In this document: piece after piece, positions 1-7,225 of the stretch
Position numbering within the stretch: the first letter of the stretch is position 1
How the letters are laid out: the number at the start of each line of letters is the position of its first letter
Source of the DNA: Candidatus Altimarinota bacterium
Lineage (GTDB): Bacteria; Patescibacteriota; Gracilibacteria; BD1-5; UBA2023
Direction: 5' to 3'
Assembly: GCA_947373235.1 (NCBI GenBank)
Contig: CANBWW010000016.1
Span: 1-15,145, forward strand
Length of the DNA stretch: 15,145 nucleotides
Notes under the pieces: model-generated
The model's input: the letters and a program-made list of their open reading frames with translations, nothing else
Database searches by the model: none
What the model was told of the DNA's origin: nothing
Position numbers and translations under genes: made by a program

Positions 1-184
1 CTACCATTAATAAAACATCTTCTTTTGTGTATCCAGGATTTTCTTTCGTAAAAATAACTGATCCGGAAAAATTATTAGCTATATTTTCATTTAAATAAAG
101 GGTTCTTGTATTTGCGATTCTTTCCAAGAGAATAGCCTCTAAGCGAATTTCTTCTTCTGAAGGAATATGTTCTAACTTATTCAT
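1..184 (-). CDS. Hypothetical protein, N-terminal part (runs off window)
   Basis: An open frame of 61 codons starts at the ATG at 184 and leaves the window at base 1, so only the N-terminus is visible. It begins MNKLEHIPSEEEIRLEAILL and is charged and helical at first, with no signal peptide or membrane segment. No TGA codon occurs in the visible part. The sequence upstream of the ATG is AT-rich with no Shine-Dalgarno motif. The tRNA pair upstream is on the same strand but is separated from it by terminator-like hairpins. I do not recognise the family. The start is chosen because it is the only ATG near the upstream end of the frame. Confidence 0.6.
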   Translation of the reverse strand, partial: MNKLEHIPSEEEIRLEAILLERIANTRTLYLNENIANNFSGSVIFTKENPGYTKEDVLLMV

Positions 185-304
185 AGTTCATAAATTAATA
201 TTAAAATAAATATATGTTTATATTTATATATGTCAATAAATAGAGTATTTTTATGAAAATCCAATCTGCTAAAAAATATAATGGTTGAACTTTCTATAGG
301 GGAT

Positions 305-356
305 AAAAAAGAGCTTACCCTTGCGGAAAATAAGCTTTTCGGATTTCTAAAATCCG
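305..356 (-). terminator. Terminator hairpins after the tRNA pair
   Basis: On the minus strand, just past the tRNA at 370-445, there are two hairpins. The first is a 7-bp stem CGGATTT/AAATCCG with a 3-base loop (340-356). The second has an outer stem AGCTTA/TAAGCT (312-317 with 331-336), an inner CC GCAA GG hairpin, and a following run of T (305-310 read on the minus strand). The second looks like an intrinsic terminator that isolates the tRNAs from the gene at 1-184. Confidence 0.55.
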
Positions 357-369
357 TAAAATTTGTAAG

Positions 370-445
370 TGGTGGGCCCACCTGGGATTGAACCAGGGAC
401 CAATCGGTTATGAGCCGACTGCTCTAACCACTGAGCTATAGGCCC
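370..445 (-). tRNA. tRNA with CAT anticodon, probably tRNA-Ile2 (lysidine type)
   Basis: A complete cloverleaf is readable on the minus strand. The acceptor GGGCCTA pairs with TGGGCCC, the D arm is GCTC..GAGC, the anticodon stem-loop CGGCTCATAACCG carries CAT, the T arm is CCTGG-TTCAATC-CCAGG, and the CCA end is encoded (370-372). The body without CCA is 373-445. CAT can mean elongator Met, initiator Met or Ile2. The CTCATAA loop and overall sequence resemble bacterial tRNA-Ile(CAT), whose C34 is converted to lysidine by TilS, so I favour Ile2. It lies 15 bases downstream of the tRNA-Ser(GCT) gene and is probably co-transcribed with it. Confidence 0.9.
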
Positions 446-460
446 GAAAAAAAGTATATA

Positions 461-553
461 TGGCGGTGGGTCGGGGATTCGAACCCCGGCGGCACCTTGC
501 GGCACCCTACAGGTTTAGCAAACCCGCCTCTTCAGCCACTTGAGTAACCCACC
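461..553 (-). tRNA. tRNA-Ser(GCT)
   Basis: The minus strand folds into a class II tRNA. The acceptor GGTGGGT pairs with ACCCACC and the discriminator is G. The anticodon loop TTGCTAA carries GCT (reads AGC/AGU), followed by a long variable arm with the hairpin GGTGCCGCAAGGTGCC, the T arm CGGGG-TTCGAAT-CCCCG and an encoded CCA (461-463). The long variable arm and G73 are serine identity features. It is the first gene of a two-tRNA unit. The variable arm closely resembles that of the tRNA-Ser(TGA) at 14908-14995. Confidence 0.95.
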
Positions 554-571
554 ATATGAATAACACGGCGG

Positions 572-599
572 ATTATATGAATAGAGGTAATGAAAGCAA
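572..599 (-). promoter_or_regulatory. Sigma70-type promoter for the tRNA pair
   Basis: On the minus strand a -35 TTGCTT (594-599) and a perfect -10 TATAAT (572-577) are separated by 16 bases. The predicted start is near 565, about a dozen bases before the 5' end of tRNA-Ser(GCT) at 553. Confidence 0.6.
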
Positions 600-645
600 G
601 TGTAATTTGAAAATAAAATCAATTTTCTAAAAGAATATATACTTC

Positions 646-665
646 ATATCTTTTTCAAAAGATAT
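646..665. repeat. Short perfect inverted repeat
   Basis: ATATCTTTT (646-654) and AAAAGATAT (657-665) are exact reverse complements with two bases between. It lies in the noncoding gap between the divergent tRNA promoter and the promoter at 747-773. With so short a loop it is better read as a possible operator-like palindrome than a terminator. In an AT-rich gap it could also be chance. Confidence 0.3.
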
Positions 666-746
666 ACTAAAGATAAACTTCAATTTTTCATGAAAATGAA
701 ACTTGGAGTATTGTGATAAAGATTCGACAATATATAAATAATATGC

Positions 747-773
747 TTGACAATAAAAATATTTGCATATGCT
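747..773 (+). promoter_or_regulatory. Promoter of the Gly/His-rich small gene
   Basis: A perfect -35 TTGACA (747-752) is followed after 15 bases by a -10-like TATGCT (768-773). Transcription would begin near 780, leaving a leader of about 22 bases before the ATG at 803. This is one reason to prefer 803 over the in-frame GTG at 713. Confidence 0.45.
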
Positions 774-802
774 ACTTGGATATTATTCTTAAATATCTAA
801 TT

Positions 803-988
803 ATGTCAGGAGGGCACGGGCACGAGGCACACGGAGGGCACGATGATCATCATGCACCAAGTGGTGGAGGTGGTGGTGGAGGAGATGTGATGAAAAATCC
901 TGCCGGCTTTGCTGTAGGTATGGCATGAGCAACATGAGGTTTGATATTTGGAATCACGAAACTTTTCACGAGTATCTTTAGTAAATAA
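803..988 (+). CDS. Gly/His-rich small membrane protein
   Basis: This 61-residue protein has two parts. Residues 1-28 are almost entirely Gly, His and acidic residues, with HGHEAHGGHDDHH and a run of seven glycines. Residues 32-58 form one hydrophobic Gly/Ala-rich segment (NPAGFAVGMAGATGGLIFG and on) that is probably a membrane helix. Codons 42 and 45 are TGA read as Gly, and without recoding the gene would lose its hydrophobic half. The stop is TAA, directly inside a terminator palindrome. The ATG at 803 is preferred to the GTG at 713 because the promoter lies between them and the extra 30 residues are low-complexity, although a GGAG sits before the GTG. The His-rich head suggests binding of a divalent metal such as Ni, Zn or Cu; that is inference from composition. 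I recognise no family. Confidence 0.6.
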
Positions 989-1018
989 AAAATCCCTCTG
1001 AATTCAGAGGGATTTTTT
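987..1018. terminator. Bidirectional palindromic terminator
   Basis: A perfect 32-base palindrome: six A, TCCCTCTG, AATT, CAGAGGGA, six T. It forms an intrinsic terminator on both strands and lies between two convergent genes, the Gly/His-rich gene ending at 988 and RNase J ending at 1027. Confidence 0.9.
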
Positions 1019-1026
1019 ATTGGAAA

Positions 1027-2895
1027 TTATTGTACCACTACTACCACTTTCGGCTCTTTACCAATCTCATACAGACAAGTATCCGTTACTTTTCTTTCTA
1101 CCTGAGCAATGAAACTCTCAGCATCCTTGAATCTGGCAATATCTTTGAGAATATTTTCTATGGTTTGATCCAGGGTTTTCTCAAAATGAGGAACTTTATC
1201 TGGCATCGGAAGTCCGACAGTGGAATATTTGATCGCGAAACCAGAAGCCTTTTTCACGATTCCCACAACGAGAACTCACTGGGATGATATCTGATAGCGA
1301 TCATGAAGCTCTTTTTCTGCGGTATATCCGACCATACGACCATCAACAGTAATAAGTTTCTTAGAAGCATATTCATCCGTCTCACGTGCGGTCTCTTTCG
1401 TAAACTCGAGAATCTTCGCATTTTTCAGGATGATCACTTTATCTGAAGTATATCCAAGATCATAAGCATTTCTCGTATTTCCCCGAAGCATATGCGGATA
1501 TCCATAGATCGGTATGTAGAACTCAGGCTTCAGAAGAGTGATCATTTTTTTTGTATCTTCTTCTTTCGCATGTCCTCCCGCATGGATTTCTGACTCTTTG
1601 TAGTGATGAATACGTGGTCCTTGCTGAGTAATCAGATCGAAAAGCCCTTGTACCGCACGCTCATTTCCAGGAATTACCGAAGATGAGAAGATAATCGTGT
1701 CATCTGACTTCAAAGTTGTCTCGCGAGATTCACCCGTCACAATACGCATAAGTGCAGCATAACGCTCACCCTGGGCTCCAGTACAACAGATTGTCACCTG
1801 ATCATCAGGAAGTTTCGCTGCGTCTTGCATCGAGATGATCGTTCCTGGCTGAGGACGAACATATCCGAGCTTGATTGCGATATCCACATAGTTATTCATG
1901 GAACGACCAAGAAGGACGACTTTACGATTGTACTTTTCTGCCGTAGAAATGATGAGCATCACACGGTCAATAATCGATGAAAATGTCGCGGTGATCACAC
2001 GTCCAGAAGCCTTGGAAAAAATCTCCTCCATAGAACCAACAACCGCTGACTCAGAAATAGAAGAACCGAGAAGATGTGCATTCGTCGAATCAGAAAAAAG
2101 TCCACGAACTCCACGTTCTCCGAGCTGTTCGAGGTATTCATAGTTCGTCGAAGGACGATTTGGAAGTGGAGATTTATCGAATTTCCAGTCCCCCGTATGA
2201 ACAAATCTTCCCACCGGAGTTTCGATCACGAGTCCAACAGAATCTGGGATTGAGTGATCTACTACAAAAGGTGTCACTTGAAAATATTTCCCGATCTGGA
2301 TCGGTTCATAACGACGATATTCACGAAGATTTGGAAGCACGGCTTGCATATCACCCTGCTTGAGCTTAATAAGTTCATATGCCATCGCGGTACTATAGAT
2401 CGGTGTGGAACGTCCAAGTTGTTCCATCATATAGAAGACTCCTCCTATGTGATCGATATGTCCATGAGTGATACAAACTCCAACTACTTTTTTTCCACGA
2501 CAGTAAGTAATATCTGGAATGGAAGCATTGATACCAAACTGATATTGATCAGGAAATTGGATTCCCATATCGATGATAATCATCTCATCTTCGTATTCGA
2601 ATCCCATGCAGTTCAAGCCCACTTGTTCCATACCACCGAATGGGATCACACGAAGTGTCTCTTTCGTAAGTGGTTTCACTCGTTCTTCAGGATTTCATAG
2701 AAATTTTTTCAGAGCCTGAACCGGAGTAAAAAATGGATAAGATCGTTTTGGTTTAAAAGAATCTTCGAAAAGAAATGAATCTCCAGGACGAAGATTGTTT
2801 TGGATTTTTCGACCAGAGTCAAAAAAACCACGAGGTGCTGTTTTTGGACGATCCGATGGACCATCCGTATTACTTTGAAAGCGTTTATTGCGCAT
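1027..2895 (-). CDS. rnj: Ribonuclease J (metallo-beta-lactamase/beta-CASP nuclease)
   Basis: A 622-residue RNase J, which degrades and processes RNA as a 5'-3' exonuclease and endonuclease using two active-site metal ions. Residues 1-72 are a basic, low-complexity extension. The beta-lactamase fold begins near residue 80. The metal motif HGHIDH is at 144-149, with DHSIPDS near 213, HTGDW at 233-237, SDST near 268, HAGGH at 438-442 and H468 in YPHML. The beta-CASP insert is roughly residues 280-430, and the C-terminal domain (VDGRMVG onward) runs from about 517 to 622. Two TGA codons are read as Gly (1276-1278 and 2695-2697); the first restores the C-terminal domain and the second joins the N-terminal extension. 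The usual length is about 555, so the N-terminus is long. The ATG at 2895 has no Shine-Dalgarno. The gene upstream on the same strand is a degenerate paralogue (3008-4258). Confidence 0.95.
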
Positions 2896-3007
2896 AATAG
2901 AAGGGATAAAATATAAAATATGATGTACTTATGTTCTATAAGTTTTTCATCTGAAGGGAAACTCCCGAGTGGGAATTTCTGATTCAAAAGAAAAACGGAG
3001 GAAAAAA

Positions 3008-4258
3008 TTATCTTTCGAGAATTACAGGCATAACCACGGGAGTACGTCCTGTGAGGAGAAAGCAGTATTTTGTAATCTCACGACGAAGTGTATGCACAAG
3101 TTCTGCACGTTCGAGACGGGGATTTTTGATAATCTCATCTTCATAGACTTTTCGGATTCATGAGAGGATCGACTTATGCACTCCCATCATCTCATAAGAG
3201 TGTACGAATCCGCGAGAATCGATAAAAATATGACCAAGGATACTTCTTGTCGATCGATCTTCTTCGAGTACAAAAGTCAAAACTCCATTCTGTGCAAGTT
3301 CTGTACGATCTTTCAGTGCATATCCAGCAACGACTCCAACTGATTTTTTATCTATATAAAAAGTATCGAATGTAAATTTTAAGTGGTGCTTTGAGATTAT
3401 ATTGCCTGTCATTTCAAGGATTTCTCCAGAAAGAAAAGTGGTATCAAGAGATGAAAAATGGAATGCTGAAAGATCTTTAGTAAGGAGAGGTGCAGTTCCT
3501 GATTCTATAGCAGTAGTATCGATAGATGAACAAGCCAATATAAAACTATTATTCCCATTTTTTATTTGCAATCCATCACTCGTATTTTTCAAAGTAAACT
3601 CCCCTACTTTTCTCTCATCGGAATCAACGGTAAAGGTCTCAAAAAATCTACACTTTTCTAGAAAATCTATGTCAGTTATACTTTCACGAATATTCGCAAT
3701 AATATCACGAGGTCAGTAAACATGAGGAAATCAGAGTGCTTCGAGCATCATCTGAAATGATTGTATTTCAGAAACGGGAGCTATGAGGATCCATCCAGCA
3801 AGACGATCTTTTTCATTCGAAACGAGGCGCATATCTGGAAAAGTAGTGTAGGAAATGCCGGCATTTTGCATCTGTGAAAAACCAGTACCAAAAAGAAGTG
3901 TACTTTCCCCATTTCTCACAAGGAACATAGGATCAAGCACATCCACTGGAGAAAAAGAGATAATTCGCAATACATCTCACTCAGAGGCAGGAAGAAATGA
4001 AGACTTCATCGAATCGATCAAACGTATCAAGCTCGGTTTCAAAACGACAGGAGTATGTGTCACTAGGGGACGCTCTTTTCTGATCGGTAAAGCATGTTCT
4101 TTTTGAAAAGTAGAATTCTCTGATCGCACTCATCGAGCAGGAAGAATATCCCGAGTCGATCATACAAAATCAGATTTTTCTTTTGAAGAAGAAATTTTTT
4201 GAGACGCGTCTGAAGAACCAAAGGTGATATCGTGTGAATCACCAAAAATACTACTCAT
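3008..4258 (-). CDS. Degenerate RNase J-like protein (predicted catalytically inactive)
   Basis: A 416-residue protein with six TGA codons read as Gly. Residues 1-93 are a Ser/Lys-rich, probably disordered extension. Residues 96-175 align by eye with the start of the RNase J encoded just downstream: LRIISFSPVDVL against LRVIPFGGMEQV, and LAGWILIAPVSEIQSF against VVGVCITHGHIDHIGG. The catalytic HGHIDH is replaced by APVSEI (160-165), so all metal ligands of this motif are gone. No HTGDW or HAGGH is present and the beta-CASP region appears to be missing or collapsed. The C-terminal domain is well kept (IDSRGFVH, RREITKYCFLLTGRTP, PVVMPVILER at the end). Family knowledge says this domain contributes to RNase J assembly, so I infer a regulatory or structural partner of the neighbouring RNase J. 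Stop TAA; no Shine-Dalgarno before the ATG at 4258. Confidence 0.8.
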
Positions 4259-4446
4259 AAATATTATGATATAAAAATAAAGAAAAAGACGAAAAACGAG
4301 AAATATGGAAAACTTCGTTTGATCGACATATTTTTATAAAGAGCTTTCTCTGTACAAAAATATAGAAACCAAATTCGGAAAATATGAGGAACGGTTGATA
4401 ATATGAGTCTCGTATATATTCCTTAAACTTGGACAGAGTATATCTA

Positions 4447-5139
4447 TTATGAAAGAGAATACAAATATTTATTTACAAAAATCGGGAGCTTCGTCGTATC
4501 CCAGAAATATTTTGGAACATCGGCACTTCCAAAATCAGTTCCAGTAAATTCTCCATGAACGAAGACATATTTCTGTAAAAAAAGATATTTTTGACGGAGA
4601 CTATCGTTCCGCATGGCACGATCGACAAACTCATCGTTATGAAAAATATAAAATCCGAAAGATTCAGCAAAATCTTCATACCGATTCGATGCTGCGTATC
4701 CAGAAATAAAATTCTGAGATGTTTCCCCTGGTTTTTTTATAGTCACATCCTGCCAACTGATATCATAAAAAGAAAAGGAGCGATCGAATCCAGTGACATC
4801 GGGAGTGAGTTTATAGATATCGACAACATGTCAAAACTCATGAAATAAAAGCTGGAGAAATTCTCATTGATTTTTTATTGATGTAGAAAGCGTAATCGTT
4901 TTTCACTGTGTTTTTCCTCGTGGTTCTTTCTGATTTTTATCCAAAATAATCCGTACAAATGGTAAAGAAAAATCAAAATCTGGTTTTGCAAGGAGCATTT
5001 CTATACGATGTTTCTGGGCGTCCATGTCAGAAGTCACTCAAACAGACTGAACGATAATTCCATTGGTCGCAAAAAGAGACGATGGAATCGTCATCAAAAA
5101 AAGGAATAGAGAAATACAAAAACGAAAAAGAGAAATCAT
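4447..5139 (-). CDS. Secreted zinc metallopeptidase, HEFGH type
   Basis: A 230-residue protein with a signal peptide (residues 1-24, MISLFRFCISLFLFLMTIPS then SLFA) and a zinc-protease motif HEFGH at 100-104 inside LLFHEFGHVVDIY. A likely third ligand is in YEDFAESF (E155 or E159), about 50 residues later, which is the gluzincin pattern. Gly103 inside the motif is encoded by TGA, one of four recoded codons. The substrate is unknown; the mature enzyme should act outside the cytoplasmic membrane. It starts one base after the stop of the pilin-like gene at 5141, so it is the last gene of the pilin operon. This suggests it processes or works with those proteins, or acts on a partner cell; that is inference. 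The exact peptidase family is not identified. Confidence 0.75.
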
Positions 5140-5140
5140 G

Positions 5141-5578
5141 CTACTTTTCAAGAGAATAAAGAAAATTCAGAATGATATCTATAAATCCAAATGCACCCAT
5201 CAAAAGAATCAAGCCGATCAAGGCGTATATTCCAGTATTTTTTGCTTTTTTCAAAGACTCATCTTCCCCGAAAGATTTTGTATACTGTATACCCGCCCAC
5301 ACGATCGCACCAACCGCCAAAAGTGCTCAAAAGGCAATGGCGCGTTGAGCAATACTTTTTACCTTTTCTTTCACGTCCGTCGTTGTTCAGGCAATATCAG
5401 ATTGTGCCTCTACAGCAATACCATTGGTTGAACCATTCACACTTTGTGAACAACCAGCCAAAAAACTTGCTACCGATGTACCAGAACTTGAAACGTCACA
5501 ATCAGCATATGTAAGTGCTGAAAAAGGCAGAAGTAAAATACTCGAAAATGAAAGGAGAAAGAAAAATTTTGCGATCAT
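5141..5578 (-). CDS. VirB2/TrbC-like pilin-type protein, fourth of four
   Basis: A 145-residue protein: signal peptide 1-25 (ending ALTYA), a Ser/Gly-rich segment with Cys27 and Cys43 that could form a disulfide, and two hydrophobic helices (about 80-99 and 115-140) joined by the charged hairpin KSFGEDESLKKAK (101-113). This layout (cleaved signal, two helices, short charged loop) is that of type IV secretion pilins of the VirB2/TrbC group, and the loop is shared with the three preceding genes. Two TGA codons are read as Gly (64 and 84). The stop is TAG, one base before the metallopeptidase ATG. This member has the longest extracytoplasmic N-terminal segment after the signal. The function is assigned from architecture, not from clear homology. 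Confidence 0.7.
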
Positions 5579-5593
5579 AAAAAAAATGGAAAA

Positions 5594-5962
5594 TTAAAAC
5601 TGAAGCTGGAGAATCAGTGCAACAACAGCATAGGAAAGAGCAATAGTAATCATGCCAACCGCAGAATATGTAACTCATTTCCATGCTTTTTTCATTTTTG
5701 TTTCATCTCCATCAGCAGTTAAAAGCTGAAATGCAAGATAGAGAAATGTTCCAACCAATACCAGTGGAAGTGCAACTTTCAACAGAACTTCTTCGAGAAA
5801 ACTCAAAGTAGAAATGAGATCCCAACCATTTCCTCAGGCATTGGTAAAAAGACTTCATTCAGGAGTTTGATCGTGAAAACCGATATCACCCCGTCCGATA
5901 GCAAAGGTAAAATGAGTAGAGAGAAGCAGAAGAGAAGTATAAATGAATCGCAGAAAACGCAT
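5594..5962 (-). CDS. VirB2/TrbC-like pilin-type protein, third of four
   Basis: A 122-residue protein with signal peptide 1-21 (ending HFTFA), a Gly-rich segment (residues 22-48), and two hydrophobic helices at about 59-80 and 97-119. The connecting loop TADGDETKMKKAWK (82-95) matches the loop of its neighbours. Three TGA codons are read as Gly. The ATG at 5962 is chosen because it begins exactly at a typical signal peptide. The frame is open further upstream but would overlap the preceding gene and bury the signal. It lies 11 bases after the preceding stop and 15 before the next start, in the same operon. It probably has a role as a membrane or fibre subunit; no enzyme motif is seen. Confidence 0.7.
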
Positions 5963-5973
5963 AAAAATGAAGA

Positions 5974-6306
5974 TTAAATCTGTATAAAACTTACCACCTT
6001 CACAATACCATAAGCAAGACCCGCAAGAAGGACTCATATAATAGAATAAGTAATCATAATCTTCGCTTTTTTTACTTTTTCATCATCACCAGCAGCAAGA
6101 ATCATCTGGATTCCAGCCCACGTCATGCCAATGACTCACAAAATCGAAGCAATTCCTATACCATAGCTAATAATTTTTGCAATCACCGTCGAAGAATCCC
6201 CAATAGAAATAAGAATTCCCGAAGGTGAAGCAATCTCAGCAACTGCATATGTATTTCTCAAAAAGAGAGAAAATACAAGGACGATGGAAAAAAGTTTTTG
6301 AAACAT
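5974..6306 (-). CDS. VirB2/TrbC-like pilin-type protein, second of four
   Basis: At 110 residues this is the most compact and most VirB2-like of the set. It has signal peptide 1-22, helix one about 43-70 (IASILGVIGMTWAGIQMIL), the charged loop AAGDDEKVKKAK (71-82), and helix two about 84-105 (IIGVLLAGLAYGIVKVV). Two TGA codons are read as Gly, both in the helices where small residues are expected for pilin packing. Stop TAA. The ATG at 6306 is preceded by a T-rich leader with no Shine-Dalgarno. The gap to the gene before is 38 bases and to the gene after is 11, consistent with one transcript. Confidence 0.75.
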
Positions 6307-6344
6307 AAAGAAAAAAGAATAAAAACTGGAGATATAAATATGAG

Positions 6345-6761
6345 TTAAGTAAGGAGGTATCGTACAAGATTGACGATCGTATAGGCAAGAAAAGCGACAA
6401 TTATCGCGATAAGATTCCACTTGATAATCGTTTTTGCTTTGCTCGCTTTTTCACTATCTCCACTTGATAGAATATAATAATAACCAGCAATAATGAGAGA
6501 AATCCCAGCAATCAAGGGAACTAAAAAGAGAAGAATATTCGTAATCTGTTCAAGGGGATAATTCAAAGAACCCATTCCTGAAGTAGTCGTCGCACTACTG
6601 TGAGAAGCGGAAAGGGGATCAATATTACCAAGGTCTATGCGGTAGTTTGAATTCGTTATATCCTGATCGGAACTGGTTGTATCAGCAAAAACTCCTCATA
6701 TGAATGAAGAAATACTGAGAAATAAGAAAGTTATGAGAATTTTTTGGAACAAACGGAACAT
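6345..6761 (-). CDS. VirB2/TrbC-like pilin-type protein, first of four
   Basis: A 138-residue protein that opens the operon. It has signal peptide 1-25 (MFRLFQKILITFLFLSISSF then IGGVFA), a polar Ser/Thr-rich linker (26-66), helix one about 73-97, the charged loop SSGDSEKASKAK (99-110) and helix two about 113-133. One TGA codon (Gly in IGG, inside the signal peptide) must be read through to reach the signal peptide; under the standard code the protein would start at an internal Met at residue 63 and appear as a 76-residue fragment without export signal. Stop TAA. A good promoter lies upstream at 6809-6837. Confidence 0.7.
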
Positions 6762-6808
6762 AAAAAAATGTTTAGAATATCAAAGATTTTTCACTCTCTA
6801 CTTTCTTC

Positions 6809-6837
6809 ACTATACTATATTCATCAAAAAAATCCAA
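6809..6837 (-). promoter_or_regulatory. Promoter of the pilin-like/peptidase operon
   Basis: On the minus strand a -35 TTGGAT (6832-6837) and a -10 TATAGT (6809-6814) are separated by 17 bases. The predicted start near 6802 leaves a leader of about 40 bases before the ATG at 6761. The same pair of hexamers occurs upstream of the TPR lipoprotein gene. It shares an intergenic region with the divergent secG. Confidence 0.55.
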
Positions 6838-6948
6838 AAATTTGCAAAAAGAACATTTTTATATACTATGCGCTGGATTTTATAGGTTTTTTTCATCTTC
6901 TTTTCAGGTAAAAAAAGACATATTTTTTATACTTTCATACACTTTTTT

Positions 6949-7155
6949 ATGCATATCGCACTTCTTCTTCTCGCTCTTATTATCATCATAGTAGTGATGA
7001 TCCAATCAAAATGAACTGGACTTGCGATCGTTCCAGGAACTGGAGATTTTGGTAAATTTGAACGTCGTGGACCAGAAAAAATCCTCCACAATCTTACCAT
7101 TGCGATCGTAGTTGTTTTTATCGTTGGGGCGATGATTTCATATTTCATATCATAA
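6949..7155 (+). CDS. secG: Protein translocase subunit SecG
   Basis: A 68-residue protein with two transmembrane helices (about 2-19 and 46-66) around a polar Gly-rich loop, the SecG layout. The loop holds QSKGTGL and then GTGDFGKFERRGPEKIL, matching the Gly-rich stretch and conserved F...RG that precede helix two in the family. SecG is the small helper subunit of the SecYEG channel and would serve the exported proteins encoded on both sides. Codon 22, the first Gly of the loop, is TGA. Stop TAA. A -10-like TATACT lies at 6928-6933, only about 15 bases before the ATG, so the leader would be very short; no convincing -35 or Shine-Dalgarno is seen. Confidence 0.85.
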
Positions 7156-7225
7156 ATACAAAATATACTCTATTTGTATCTTTTTTCTTGAAGGATTTTT
7201 CTTCTCGATATAACACCATCCACCC

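Noticed and set aside
713..802. A GTG start at 713 with a GGAG before it would add 30 residues to the Gly/His-rich protein.
   Set aside because: The promoter at 747-773 lies inside this extension and the added residues are low-complexity AT-derived sequence. The ATG at 803 starts the distinctive region. Not excluded outright.
1276..2679. The RNase J frame could be called as a 467-residue protein with separate small genes on both sides.
   Set aside because: Pieces at 1027-1266, 1276-2679 and 2695-2895 are in one frame, separated only by TGA, and the outer piece completes the family C-terminal domain.
2960..2979. Hairpin AAACTCCC GAGT GGGAATTT between the two RNase J genes as a terminator.
   Set aside because: The stem has a mismatch and no T run follows on the minus strand, so transcription could pass; too weak to call.
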